DNA of 64,000 nt from WLND01 sp040398845 (GCA_040398845.1 JBBATH010000001.1:124001-188000); one strand, 5' to 3'; positions 6,994 through 17,795 are shown, numbered from the stretch's first letter. The notes: generated by a model not told the origin, from the letters alone. Program-made: numbers and translations.

Positions 6994-8517
6994 CTACGAG
7001 AACGTGATGGCGCCGACGAAGTGCTCAGCGGCCTCGAGTTCGGGGGACAGGAACCTGTCCGGGCCTGGCCCGGGCACGGTGACACGAAGACTGCTGATCA
7101 CGGCGGCGCTTGCGAATGATGGCTCGAGAGGTGCGCGCAGGTCGATTGCTCTCGCGGACGCGACGAGCTCGATGGCGAGGATTCGCGTGAGGTTCGCGAC
7201 GGACAGCCGCAGCTTCCTGGCGGCGTGCCATCCCATCGAGACGTGGTCCTCCTGCATTGCCGAGCTGGGAATTGAATCGACACTCGCGGGAACGGCGAGA
7301 CGCTTGTTCTCCGAAACAAGGGCAGCCTGCGTGTACTGCGCGATCATGAGCCCTGAGTCGACCCCGGGATCATCGGCGAGGAACGGGGGGAGGCCGTGCG
7401 ACCTGTGTCGGTCGAGTAGCCGGTCGGTGCGTCGCTCCGAGATCGAGCCGAGGTCCGCGGCGACGATCGCGAGGAAGTCGAGCACGTAACCAACCGGCGC
7501 CCCATGGAAGTTGCCGTTGCTTGAGACGGTGCCGTCGCCGAGAACAATTGGGTTGTCGATCGTCGCGGCGAGCTCCCGGCCCGCGACGAGGCGCGCATGA
7601 GTGATGGTGTCGCGCACAGCGCCCGCCACCTGCGGTGCGCATCGCAGTGAATAGGCATCCTGAACTCGGACATCGTCGACCCGGTGCGATGCCACGATTC
7701 CCGAGCCGCGCAGGTGGGCGAACATGTGTGCGGCGCTGAGGGCCTGGCCCGGGTGCGGTCGAAGAGGCAGGTGGAGCTCGGGCCGGAACACCTGATCGGT
7801 GCCGAGTAATGCCTCGACGCTCATCGACGCGGTGAGGTCAGCGACGTCGCACAGGTGCTCGAGATCGGCGATCGCGAGGATGAGCATGCCGAGCATGCCG
7901 TCGGTGCCGTTAATGAGGGCTAGGCCCTCCTTCTCCTGCAGTTCTACGGCAGCGATTCCCGCAGCGGCAAGCAGTTCGGGGACCGGTCGACCGACGCCAT
8001 CTGGACCGGTCGCCTCACCTTCGCCCATGAGGACGAGTGCGCAGTGGGAGAGCGGGGCCAGATCGCCGCTGCAACCGAGTGAGCCGAATTCGCGGACGAC
8101 CGGTGTGATTCCCGCATTGAGAAGGGCTGCCATGGTCTCGGCCACCACCGGCCGAACGCCGGTGCGGCCGCTCGCGAGGGTCTTGAGTCGAAGGAGCATG
8201 AGTGCGCGCACCACCTCACGCTCAATCGGCGCACCCATGCCGGCGGCGTGTGAGCGGATGAGGGAACGCTGCAACGCGGTGCGCATCTCGGCGGGAATGT
8301 GTCGGTTTGCGAGAGCGCCGAAGCCAGTTGAGACACCGTAGACAGGCTCAGCTGCGTGAGCGAGAGCATCGATCTGGACGCGGGTTGCAGACATCGCCGC
8401 GACTGCCTCCTCGGCGAGCACCACTTGGGACCCGTCTCGCGCCACGGCGATGACGTCGTCGAGGGTCATCCCGCTCGTGCCGATCGTGACCGGGCTGGAG
8501 CTTGCTGGACTGCTCAT
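6994..8517 (-). CDS. hutH: histidine ammonia-lyase
   Basis: HutH removes ammonia from L-histidine to form trans-urocanate, the first step of histidine degradation. The 507-residue length is typical. The electrophilic MIO cofactor forms from three residues, here Cys149-Ser150-Gly151 (GSLGCSGDLAPLSH). The textbook triad is Ala-Ser-Gly; the Cys variant is noted, and Ser, the essential residue, is kept. Other conserved stretches include YGVSTGFG (residues 60-67), ALINGTDGM, and NGNFHG near the middle. The ATG overlaps the hutI stop as ATGA (8514-8517), indicating translational coupling. It acts in the cytoplasm; urocanate passes to HutU encoded in the same operon. Confidence 0.97.
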   Translation of the reverse strand: MSSPASSSPVTIGTSGMTLDDVIAVARDGSQVVLAEEAVAAMSATRVQIDALAHAAEPVYGVSTGFGALANRHIPAEMRTALQRSLIRSHAAGMGAPIEREVVRALMLLRLKTLASGRTGVRPVVAETMAALLNAGITPVVREFGSLGCSGDLAPLSHCALVLMGEGEATGPDGVGRPVPELLAAAGIAAVELQEKEGLALINGTDGMLGMLILAIADLEHLCDVADLTASMSVEALLGTDQVFRPELHLPLRPHPGQALSAAHMFAHLRGSGIVASHRVDDVRVQDAYSLRCAPQVAGAVRDTITHARLVAGRELAATIDNPIVLGDGTVSSNGNFHGAPVGYVLDFLAIVAADLGSISERRTDRLLDRHRSHGLPPFLADDPGVDSGLMIAQYTQAALVSENKRLAVPASVDSIPSSAMQEDHVSMGWHAARKLRLSVANLTRILAIELVASARAIDLRAPLEPSFASAAVISSLRVTVPGPGPDRFLSPELEAAEHFVGAITFS

Positions 8518-9687
8518 GCTGCGACCTTAGGGGTGAGGGGTGCCTGCCAGACGCGATCGATGAGATCGACGCCCGGCCGGTAGGCAAGGTGGATGTGGCT
8601 GGGGGCATTTAGGCTCACGATGTCAGCGCGGCTCCCGGGTGAAAGATGTCCTATATCGCTGCGACGCAGAGCTTTTGCGCCACCGAGGGTGGCCGACCAC
8701 ACCGCCTCATCGGGAGTCATGTGCATATCTCGGACCGCGAAGGCGATCATGAGCGACATGTTCGTGGTGTAACTCGAGCCCGGATTGCAGTCGGTCGCCA
8801 GGGCGATGGTGGCGCCGGCATCGAGAAGCCGGCGGGCATCCGGGTAGGGGGAGCGGGTTGAGAACTCCGCACCGGGGAGGAGGGTCGCGACGGTGCTGCT
8901 CGCCGCGAGGGCTTCGATGTCACGATCGTCGAGATAGGTGCAGTGGTCGGCCGAGGCGGCGTCTAGCTCGACCGCCAACTGAACCCCACCGCCGTGCTGC
9001 AGTTGATTGGCGTGCAGGCGCGGGACCAGCCCGGCCGCGATCCCGGCGAGAAGCACTGTCCGCGCCTGGTCGACGTCGAACGCCCCTCGATCGCAGAAGA
9101 CGTCAATCCATTTGGAGTTCGGGGCGCATGAGTCAAGCATGTCTCCGGCAACGAGCGCGACGTAGTCATCAGGTCGCCCCTCGAACTCGGCGGGTACGAC
9201 ATGTGCGCCGAGGTAGGTCGTCTCGGCTGTCACCGACCTCGCGATCCCGAGCGCCCTGGCTTCATCGATGGTGGTGAGACCGTAGCCGGACTTCGTCTCG
9301 AAGGTGGTGACACCACCACGCCGCAACTCGGCTGCGAGCCGCCCGAGGTTCGAGGCGAGCTGCTCGTCGGTCGCGGTGCGGGTGGCGGTGACCGTGCGGC
9401 GGATCCCCCCTGCCGCGTATGGTTCGCCGCTCATGCGCGCGGCGAACTCGTCAGCGCGGTCGCCGGCGAACATGAGATGGGCGTGCGAATCGACGAACCC
9501 CGGAAGCACGGCACGGCTCTCGAGGTCGATGACGGTGGTGGTCGCGTCCACGTCCGCGGTTCGACCAACCCACGAAACTCGGCCATCGTGGATCACGATT
9601 GCTGCGTCGACGATGATGCCGAGCGCTCCCTCGCCGAGTGCCGGGTCATTTGTAACGAGCGACCCGATGTTTACCAGCGCAGTTGTC

Positions 9688-9695
<8 letters not shown>
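8514..9695 (-). CDS. hutI: imidazolonepropionase
   Basis: HutI hydrolyses 4-imidazolone-5-propionate to N-formimidoyl-L-glutamate. The 393-residue protein is an amidohydrolase-fold enzyme with the metal-binding HAH motif in PGFVDSHAHLMFAG, the FETKSGYGL segment, a HANQ motif and ALATDCNPGSS near the C-terminus. The start is taken as the GTG at 9693-9695, which overlaps the hutU stop by 8 bp and gives the normal length; the 50 extra upstream codons lie wholly within hutU and are not protein-like. It ends in an ATGA overlap with hutH. No formiminoglutamase (hutG) or deiminase (hutF) is in the window, so the last step must be encoded elsewhere. Confidence 0.95.
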
Positions 9696-11352
<1,657 letters not shown>

Positions 11353-11404
11353 GGACCAAGTTGATCGTTGCGAGCCCCGCTTCGACAGCCCATTGAGTGG
11401 TTTA

Positions 11405-11417
11405 GTGTCTCAGATAC
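11405..11417. promoter_or_regulatory. candidate operator between hutU and the IclR-type regulator gene
   Basis: GTGTC-TCA-GATAC is a near-perfect inverted repeat (4 of 5 arm bases pair) in the middle of the 93-bp divergent promoter region, about 28 bp upstream of the regulator GTG and 52 bp upstream of hutU. Its position suits autoregulation and hut control by the adjacent IclR-family protein. Assignment rests on symmetry and position alone. Confidence 0.4.
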
Positions 11418-11445
11418 GAGATTTCAGGACGAGGGGAGGACTGAC

Positions 11446-12237
11446 GTGGCAGGTAATGTTCCGGCGGCGACTCGCACTCTGGCGGTCCTTCGAGCGCTCG
11501 CCTCCGCCGCCGCACCCCTCACGGCTGCGAGCCTGGCCAGGGATCTGAACTTGCCGCGCTCAACGGTCTACCACCTGCTATCGGCCATGGCGGACGCTGG
11601 ATTCGTCTCCCACTACCCAGAGGAGGGCCGTTGGGGACTGGGCGTCGCCGCCTTTGAGGTCGGTGCCGCCTACCTCCGGCACGACCCCCTCGAGCGGCTT
11701 GCCCGCGCACCCATCCAGCGACTTGCGGCCGAGGTTGCGCACATCACCCCGGCCGTCGCTCATCTCGGCGTCCTTCATGGCCGTGAGACCCTCTATCTAC
11801 TCAAGGACGCGCCGTCCACGCCCGTCACGATCGTGGCCGAGGTCGGTGTTCGACTCCCCGCCTCGCTTACGGCATCGGGTCGCACGCTCCTAGCCGCCCT
11901 CCCCGCGGCGCAGGTGCGGGCACTCTTTCCGAATTCCGCATCCTTCGTCGACCGCACGGGGGAGGGGCCGATGACCCTTCGCTCGCTGAACCTGCTGCTC
12001 GGAGAGGAACGATTGCGTGGGTGGGCCGAGGAGGACGGGTTCATCAGCGAGGGCGTGGCCTCGGTAGCCGTCGCGTCCCATGATCACGACGGGCGCCCAG
12101 CGGCTTCGGTTGGGCTGACGTTCCGCTCGGACCAGGCGGATCGTGACGCACGGGCGGCCTTGGCTGCTGCGGCCCGCCGCTGCGCCCGCGAGATCACCCG
12201 CCGACTCAGCGGTTCGAGCGCTGTCCCTCGCGCCTGA
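11446..12237 (+). CDS. IclR-family transcriptional regulator of the hut operon (inferred target)
   Basis: The 263-residue protein has an N-terminal winged helix-turn-helix (LTAASLARDLNLPRSTVYHLLSAM in two parts, roughly residues 26-50) and the C-terminal IclR ligand-binding domain (GETLYLLKD-type strand, TASGRTLLAAL, EEDGFISEGVASVAV). The GTG at 11446 is chosen because it follows a strong ribosome-binding site (GAGGGGAGGA, 11431-11440); longer reading would run into the promoter region. It is divergent from hutU, the classic arrangement for a local regulator, so it probably represses or activates hutUIH in response to urocanate or a related intermediate. Actinobacterial hut operons are often IclR-controlled; the effector here is inferred. 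Confidence 0.88.
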   Translation: MAGNVPAATRTLAVLRALASAAAPLTAASLARDLNLPRSTVYHLLSAMADAGFVSHYPEEGRWGLGVAAFEVGAAYLRHDPLERLARAPIQRLAAEVAHITPAVAHLGVLHGRETLYLLKDAPSTPVTIVAEVGVRLPASLTASGRTLLAALPAAQVRALFPNSASFVDRTGEGPMTLRSLNLLLGEERLRGWAEEDGFISEGVASVAVASHDHDGRPAASVGLTFRSDQADRDARAALAAAARRCAREITRRLSGSSAVPRA

Positions 12238-12406
12238 ACTGAGGCCCCGCGGCCCTGCTCACAAGTGGTGACGGATGCGCCCGAGTTGTGCCAGGCGGCG
12301 GGGATTGCCTACCATCGGCTACTGGCGCCCGCTGGCAGGTCGACTGTCGGCGCGCCAACCCGCGATGAGCGAATGTGGCTCGCGGACCAGCCGAAAGGCC
12401 CTTGGC

Positions 12407-13810
12407 GTGACTGCTGCGCAAACCGAAGCGATCCGATTACCCGCCGATGCCGACCGGATGCACCGGTTCGATCCCGAGATGACCGCGATGGTCCTCGCGT
12501 ATGTCGAGGAGCGCCTTGCGATAGGCGAGACGCCGGTCGACGGACTCGGTGATCGCGCGGTCCTTGAGCAGGCGGTGGTAGGACTCATCGGCGATGACCC
12601 CCGCGATGCTCGTGAGGTGCTCGACATTTACGTCGAGCACATGGCCGACACAATTCTTTCAGCCGACAGTCCGCGCTTCTTCGCCTTCATCCCGGCCGCC
12701 CCGACCAAGGCTTCACTGCTGTTCGACATGGTCGTCTCGGCGGCGTCACTCCAGGGCTGCTCGTGGCTAGAGGCGGCTGGAGCCGTCATTGCGGAGAATC
12801 AGGCACTGCGGGTCATGGCCGACGTCGCCGGTATGCCGGAGTCCGCGGGCGGTGTGTTCGTCTCGGGCGGGTCTGCAGGAAACCTCTCGGCACTCGTCGT
12901 GGCTCGCGACATAGCCCGCCGAAAGCGCATCGAGCAGGGGCTTCCCGAGATCCGACTCCGAGTCGTCGTGAGCGATCAGGCGCACTCATCGATTCGCAAT
13001 GCCCTGAACATCACCGGGATGGATGCGCTGATCGTCCCGACCCTCGATGGCAGGTTGGAAGGCCAGTTTCTCCGCGAGGCGCTCGATGGCGACCCGGATC
13101 TCACTGATATCGCTGCGATCGTCGCCACGTGCGGAACAACGAATGCCGGAATCATCGACGATCTCGTGGCGGCGGCTAATGTCGCTCAAGAGCACGACTG
13201 GTGGTTCCACGTGGATGGTGCCTATGGCGGCGCCGGAATGCTGTCAGCGGGGATTCGTGACCGCTACCTCGGGGTCGAGCGAGCGGACTCCCTCATCATG
13301 GACCCGCACAAGTGGTGGTTCGCACCCTTCGATTCTGCTGCGCTCATCTACCGGGAGCCCCGTCTCGCGAAATCGGTGCACACGCAGGATGCCGCCTATC
13401 TCGATGTCATCCATGAGGACGGCGATGATTTCAATCCGAGCGATCTGGCTTTCCATCTCACCCGCCGTGCTCGCGGAATGGCCCTGTGGTTCTCGATGGC
13501 TGTCAACGGACTCAATGCCTATCGTGACGCGGTCGACCATGCACTCTTGATGGCGACCTACGCGGCGGACCGCATTGACGAGCATCCGGACCTCCACCTG
13601 GTGCGGCGCCCCGATCTCTCGGTCATTCTCTTCCGCCGGGTGGGATGGCTACACGCCGATTACGAACAGTGGGGTCAGCGACTCCTGCGCGACCAGACAG
13701 CATTCGTGACGCACAGCGCCTGGCGGGGTGAGACGGTCGCCCGACTCGTGTTCCTGCACCCGGGCACCACCACAGCGATGGTCGACGAGGTACTTGCCAC
13801 TCTTGAATAG
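12407..13810 (+). CDS. PLP-dependent group II amino-acid decarboxylase
   Basis: This enzyme of about 467 residues is a fold-type I pyridoxal-phosphate decarboxylase of the aromatic-L-amino-acid/glutamate decarboxylase group. Visible features are GGSAGNLSAL (phosphate pocket, about residues 154-163), His193 that stacks on the PLP ring (SDQAHSS), Asp270 in HVDGAYGG, and the Schiff-base Lys302 in DPHKWW. The substrate (tyrosine, tryptophan, DOPA or another) is not determinable. The start is uncertain: a GTG at 12407 preceded by AAAGG is preferred, while ATGs at 12365 or 12275 would extend it. It lies 169 bp behind the IclR regulator on the same strand, so a link with amino-acid catabolism is plausible. 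Confidence 0.85.
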   Translation: MTAAQTEAIRLPADADRMHRFDPEMTAMVLAYVEERLAIGETPVDGLGDRAVLEQAVVGLIGDDPRDAREVLDIYVEHMADTILSADSPRFFAFIPAAPTKASLLFDMVVSAASLQGCSWLEAAGAVIAENQALRVMADVAGMPESAGGVFVSGGSAGNLSALVVARDIARRKRIEQGLPEIRLRVVVSDQAHSSIRNALNITGMDALIVPTLDGRLEGQFLREALDGDPDLTDIAAIVATCGTTNAGIIDDLVAAANVAQEHDWWFHVDGAYGGAGMLSAGIRDRYLGVERADSLIMDPHKWWFAPFDSAALIYREPRLAKSVHTQDAAYLDVIHEDGDDFNPSDLAFHLTRRARGMALWFSMAVNGLNAYRDAVDHALLMATYAADRIDEHPDLHLVRRPDLSVILFRRVGWLHADYEQWGQRLLRDQTAFVTHSAWRGETVARLVFLHPGTTTAMVDEVLATLE

Positions 13811-13849
13811 CGCACGGTGAATCCCGGCTGATTCAGGTTAGATGATCAC

Positions 13850-14530
13850 GTGGGAGATTTGTTTTCGAAGGTTGTGCCGCTGGGCATTGGTGCGGCGTTT
13901 ACACCTTCCCTTCTGGCGTTGCAGATTCTTGTTGTTTCGGGTGACCCCTGGCGCAGGCGGCCGCTCGCGGTAGCCGCTGGTGCCGGATCCGCCTTTGGGA
14001 TCGTCGGACTGCTCTCCCTGCTCGGGTTTGCGCAACTTCCTACTCAATCCGGATCAGCGGATGGCGGTGACATGATAGGCGGCGTCATCCGACTAGGTGC
14101 GGCGCTCGCGATGGCTGTCGTGACCGCGTTCATGTTCTGGCCGCATCCCGGGCTCCAAAAGCAGGTCGAGGCCGGCATCAATGCGCGCGTTGCCCGCGCG
14201 TCACTTGTCGCCTTCTTCATCATGCCTTTTCTCCTGAGCATCAAGGATGTCTCATCCTTCGTACTGCTCATCCCGGCGCTCCTTGACATCGCGGTATCAC
14301 CGGAGGACCTGCTGGGCCGGGTGACCGCCCTTGTCGTCTTGTATGCCCTCGCACTCATTGGGGTTCTCGCGCCTCCCGCGGCCCGGCTCATGCTCGGGGA
14401 GCGGGCCGACCGCCCGATGCAGGCGATCTACCGGTTCACCATGGACAACCAGTTCAGGATTGTCGGTATGGTCGCGCTCGTGATGACCGCGTTTCTCATC
14501 ATCACCGGGATTGCGGAACTTCGGCCGTAG
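13850..14530 (+). CDS. GAP/Sap-family (sulfolipid-1-addressing-like) membrane protein
   Basis: The 226-residue product is a polytopic membrane protein with about six hydrophobic helices and an N-terminus (LGIGAAFTPSLLALQILVVS) typical of the GAP/SfLAP family, which in mycobacteria is implicated in moving lipid products to the envelope. A central amphipathic loop (FWPHPGLQKQVEAGI) separates two three-helix halves. The GTG at 13850 starts immediately before the first membrane helix. It stands alone, followed by the remnant of a decayed oxidase gene on the opposite strand. The family call is from overall pattern, the function is inferred only by analogy. Confidence 0.6.
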   Translation: MGDLFSKVVPLGIGAAFTPSLLALQILVVSGDPWRRRPLAVAAGAGSAFGIVGLLSLLGFAQLPTQSGSADGGDMIGGVIRLGAALAMAVVTAFMFWPHPGLQKQVEAGINARVARASLVAFFIMPFLLSIKDVSSFVLLIPALLDIAVSPEDLLGRVTALVVLYALALIGVLAPPAARLMLGERADRPMQAIYRFTMDNQFRIVGMVALVMTAFLIITGIAELRP

Positions 14531-14574
14531 CTTCTGAGCAGCAGTCCTCGATGCGCTTCGACATCTTCGACACT

Positions 14575-15022
14575 TCAGACCCGTGGGAAGCGCCTTGATG
14601 AGGCTGTGCCCGTCTGCATGAGGAAGATCATTGGGATGCAATGCAGGATGACGGCGGTGAACACCCCAAGAACACCAAGGTGAGTGAAGAGACGAGGGTC
14701 GACGATGCGTCGCACCTCACCCTTCGCATCGACGATGTTCAATGGGATGAATTGATCTGCCTGGTTCTTTCCGTGACGGGCATAGCCGGAGCCGTGGGTG
14801 CCCGTCGCTGATTGGCCAGATCGCGATACGTGATCCCTGCTTCGACCGTGACAGTAAGAGTCGCGTCGACGAGCAGATACGGTGAGGAGAACTCAAAGGT
14901 CGAGAACCCGCCGACCGCAAATATTTTCTCCGGGGTTCCTTGCGATCCCTCAGCCCGTTGAGTTGATCAACGAGAGCGTCCTGAGAGTCGGGCCGAAGGT
15001 AGTAAAGGTTGTCTTGTTCCAC
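14575..15022 (-). pseudogene. decayed FAD-linked (aldonolactone/alditol oxidase-type) oxidase, frameshifted
   Basis: Minus-strand translation shows consecutive pieces of one FAD-linked oxidase in different frames. From the ATG at 15022, LYYLRPDSQDALVDQLN looks like the start of a PCMH-type FAD domain. A second frame gives FAVGGFSTF...LTVTVEAGITYRDLANQ (FAD pocket and VTVEAG strand). A third gives ATGTHGSGYARHGKNQADQF, IVDAKGEVRRIVD and LGVLGVFTAVILHCIP before a stop at 14575. ATGTHGSG and LG.LGV.T.V are hallmarks also seen in the intact oxidase at 43.3-44.5 kb. At least two frameshifts are needed and the C-terminal half is missing, so this is a relic. The family assignment is fairly secure; the exact substrate is not. 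Confidence 0.7.
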
Positions 15023-15114
15023 CGGAGAGAGGACCCAAGTTCAGGTTGAAAGCCCTTCGCCGGGCTGTCGGGAAATCCGCCTTCGGCTGCTACCCAAAAA
15101 GAGTAGGGCTCGTG

Positions 15115-15711
15115 TCAGTCGGTGAGACCTGCCTTGCGCAGCGCCTTCCAGGCGAGCGGCAAGAGTCCGGCTGCGGCGAGGATCTTCAGTGCGTCGCCGA
15201 CGAGGAAGTCTCGGACGCCGTAGGACCATGCGGACTCCAAGCCGAACCATGGGAGCCCCGTTGAGTACTTGAGCCATGCAGTACCAACCACGTAGATGAT
15301 GACGTTGCCGATGACCATAAGTGCGACGGATCGCCAGAAGGTGCGCGTCGCGCCGTTCTCGGCGATCCGACCGACGACGAACGCGGCGATGATGAAGGCG
15401 ACGATGTAGCCGTAGGTGGCGCCGCCGAATCCCGAATCACCGAGGCGGAAGATTGGAGCGCCGAGCGACCCGATCAGCGCGTAGAGGAGCATTGCCGCGG
15501 TTCCGCGCCATTGGCCGAGCACACCGGCGCTCAGCACAACTGCAAAGGTCTGCAGGGTGAGAGGCACGATCGGATTCCACGGCAGGTAGAAGGCGATCTG
15601 CGCACTCGCGGCTACGAATGCTGCGCCGCCGACAACGAGGACGACATTGCGAACCCACGCGACAGGAACGATGTCGGCGATGACTCGGGGTTGCGGGGCG
15701 GCGAATGCCAT
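15115..15711 (-). CDS. bioY: BioY-family biotin transporter (ECF S component)
   Basis: The 198-residue protein has about six membrane helices and the BioY pattern: a TLQTFAVVLSAGVLGQWRG segment (about residues 52-70), YALIGSLGAPIF, GGATYGYIVAFIIAAFVVGR and a C-terminal DALKILAAAGLLPLAWKAL. BioY proteins bind biotin in the membrane and can act alone or with a BioM/BioN energy-coupling module, which is not seen in this window. Biotin is the cofactor of acetyl-CoA carboxylase, and the carboxyltransferase gene accD lies 1 kb away, so the neighbourhood fits fatty-acid synthesis. The gene is divergent from the DUF3145 gene. Confidence 0.9.
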   Translation of the reverse strand: MAFAAPQPRVIADIVPVAWVRNVVLVVGGAAFVAASAQIAFYLPWNPIVPLTLQTFAVVLSAGVLGQWRGTAAMLLYALIGSLGAPIFRLGDSGFGGATYGYIVAFIIAAFVVGRIAENGATRTFWRSVALMVIGNVIIYVVGTAWLKYSTGLPWFGLESAWSYGVRDFLVGDALKILAAAGLLPLAWKALRKAGLTD

Positions 15712-15832
15712 GGGTCCTCCTCGGGAGAAGCGCGCGAGCCGTTCGCGCGTGCGAACACTATCGGGTTAGCATAGGGAATCAATGTGCACCTGCCGAGTCG
15801 TTGGGGAAGACGAACTCGACGAGGGAGCAACA

Positions 15833-16369
15833 ATGGCAACGCACGTGACAGTGAAGAAGGCACATCACCGCGCCAGTGAGGCTCGTGGCGTGGTCTTCAT
15901 CCATTCCACCAGCCGGGCCCTGTGCCCGCACCTTGAGTGGGCGCTTGCCCGCGCGTTCGGAGTCCAAGTTGACGTCGAATGGGCTGAGCAACCTGTTTCC
16001 CCAGGCTCCCTGCGAGCGGAGATCATGTGGCAGGGCCCCGTTGGAACCGGCGCCTTGCTCGCGAGCGCCCTCGTGGCCTTCACCCCCGTTCGCCACGAGG
16101 TAACCGAGGACGCAGCACCCGGGCGAACCGGCGAGCGGTTCAGTGCGACGCCAAGCCTCGGGCTCTTCCGCGCCGACATCGGTCCGCACGGTGATGTGAT
16201 GGTCTCGGAGGACCGCCTTAGAAACGCGGTGGCCCGGTCGGCCGGTCGGGGTGCTTCACTCTCGGACGCGATTGCCAAGCTCATCGGCGACCCATGGGAC
16301 GCCGAACTGGAGCCGTTCCGGTACGCCCACGAAGGCTCGACGGTCCGGGTGCTGCCCCAAGTGGTGTGA
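15833..16369 (+). CDS. DUF3145 family protein
   Basis: This 178-residue protein matches DUF3145, a family confined to Actinobacteria and usually found next to the fab genes. Diagnostic stretches are ARGVVFIHSTSRALCPHLEWAL, WQGPVGTGALLASAL, VRHEVTEDA, GERFSATPSLGLFRAD and VSEDRLR. Its biochemical role is unknown. The ATG at 15833 is chosen over the upstream ATG (15782) because it follows GAGGGAG and starts near the conserved block. It converges with accD, with only 19 bp between their stop codons. The conserved proximity to fatty-acid synthesis suggests a related function, which is inference. Confidence 0.9.
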   Translation: MATHVTVKKAHHRASEARGVVFIHSTSRALCPHLEWALARAFGVQVDVEWAEQPVSPGSLRAEIMWQGPVGTGALLASALVAFTPVRHEVTEDAAPGRTGERFSATPSLGLFRADIGPHGDVMVSEDRLRNAVARSAGRGASLSDAIAKLIGDPWDAELEPFRYAHEGSTVRVLPQVV

Positions 16370-16388
16370 CCGATGGGTTCCAGCAACG

Positions 16389-17795
16389 CTACAGCGGGAT
16401 GTTGCCGTGCTGTCCGCGCACACCGGGGGTGTCGAGCAGCACGCGAGCCACGGCCCGCCGGGTAACCTTGGGATCGACGACCTCGTCAACGACACCGATC
16501 TCGACCGCGCGTGCCACCCCGCCCGAAATGACCTCGTGCTCAGCAGCAAGTTCGAGTTCTACCTGGGCGCGAGCATCATCGGGCACCTCGGCGAGGCGCC
16601 GGCGATGCAGGATCCTGATCGCCGCCACCGACCCCATAACCGCTACCTCTGCGTCGGGCCAAGCGAACACCCGGGTCGCGCCGAGCGAGGAGGAGTTCAT
16701 CGCGACGTAGGCGCCACCGTACGACTTGCGGGTCACGACGGTAACTCGAGGAACGACACACTCGGCGAAGGCGTGGAGGAGTTTGGCGCCGCGGCGCACA
16801 ACCCCCTCCCACTCCTGACCGAGTCCTGGCAGGTATCCGGGGACATCGACGAGCACGACAAGTGGGACGGCGAACGCATCGCACATCCGCACGAATCGGG
16901 CAGCCTTCTCGGCGCTGGCAGAATCGAGGCACCCACCGAGGCGCATCGGGTTGTTCGCGACAACGCCGGTCGTGCGCCCGCCAAGTCGGCCAAGTCCGAC
17001 GACGATATTGGGCGCCCAGCGCTCATGAAGTTCGATAAACGTGCCCTGATCGACGAACGCCTCCACGATTGGGTGGACGTCGTATGCGCGGCGGGCTGAC
17101 TCAGGCATGAGTGCCCCGAGGTCGACGTCAGCGATGGAGTCGATGTCAAGTGAGCCTTGGTGGCCAAGGAGGGATGCCAGGCTCCTCGCGCGGTCAAGGG
17201 CCTCCTGCTCGCTGTCGGTGGTGATGTGAACGACCCCGCTGCGACGTCCGTGCGGCTCGGCACCGCCAAGGGTCTCCATGTTCACGTCCTCGCCGGTGAC
17301 GGAGCGGACAACCTCGGGACCGGTGACGAAAATACGACCGGCGGGCGCCATGATGACAATGTCGGTGAGGGCGGGGCCGTATGCGGCGCCACCTGCGGCG
17401 GGCCCAACGACCACGGAGATCTGCGGTACCTTGCCGGAGGCTCGAGTCATGGCGGCAAAGACCCGACCGACACCATCAAGGCTCAGGACACCCTCGCGCA
17501 GTCGTGCTCCGCCTGAGTGCCAGATCCCGATGACCGGCGATGAATCGGCGACCGCGCGGTCATATGCGGTGATGATGGCGCGACAACCATCGTTGCCCAT
17601 CGCTCCGCCCTGGACGGTCGGGTCGGTGCAGAACGCCACGACATTCGTGCCATGTGCTCTGCCGACTGCGGCGAGCACACCTCTATCGTCCTCAGGGGTG
17701 ATCGTCGTGAACTCGCCGCCATCGAAGAGGTTCATGAGCCGAGCGCGAGGGGAGCGCGGATCGAGTTCGATAACGCTTGGGGTCACTGAGGACAT
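16389..17795 (-). CDS. accD: acyl-CoA carboxylase carboxyltransferase (beta) subunit
   Basis: The 468-residue protein is a biotin-dependent carboxyltransferase with both crotonase-like halves. The first half includes GIWHSGGARLREG and GGAAYGPALTDIVIM; the second contains LVDVPGYLPGLGQEWEG, SYGGAYVAMNSSSLGA and AWPDAEVAVMG. It transfers CO2 from carboxybiotin to acetyl-CoA (malonyl-CoA for FAS-II) or propionyl-CoA. Its place immediately after fabF mirrors mycobacterial accD6, favouring acetyl-CoA carboxylase. The ATG at 17793-17795 lies one base after the fabF stop (TGA-C-ATG), so the genes are co-transcribed. The biotin carboxylase/BCCP subunit is not in the window. Confidence 0.93.
   Translation of the reverse strand: MSSVTPSVIELDPRSPRARLMNLFDGGEFTTITPEDDRGVLAAVGRAHGTNVVAFCTDPTVQGGAMGNDGCRAIITAYDRAVADSSPVIGIWHSGGARLREGVLSLDGVGRVFAAMTRASGKVPQISVVVGPAAGGAAYGPALTDIVIMAPAGRIFVTGPEVVRSVTGEDVNMETLGGAEPHGRRSGVVHITTDSEQEALDRARSLASLLGHQGSLDIDSIADVDLGALMPESARRAYDVHPIVEAFVDQGTFIELHERWAPNIVVGLGRLGGRTTGVVANNPMRLGGCLDSASAEKAARFVRMCDAFAVPLVVLVDVPGYLPGLGQEWEGVVRRGAKLLHAFAECVVPRVTVVTRKSYGGAYVAMNSSSLGATRVFAWPDAEVAVMGSVAAIRILHRRRLAEVPDDARAQVELELAAEHEVISGGVARAVEIGVVDEVVDPKVTRRAVARVLLDTPGVRGQHGNIPL

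Noticed and set aside
14717..15022. A 101-residue independent protein
   Set aside because: Its N-terminus matches the start of an FAD oxidase, but the rest is out of frame; better read as part of a pseudogene.
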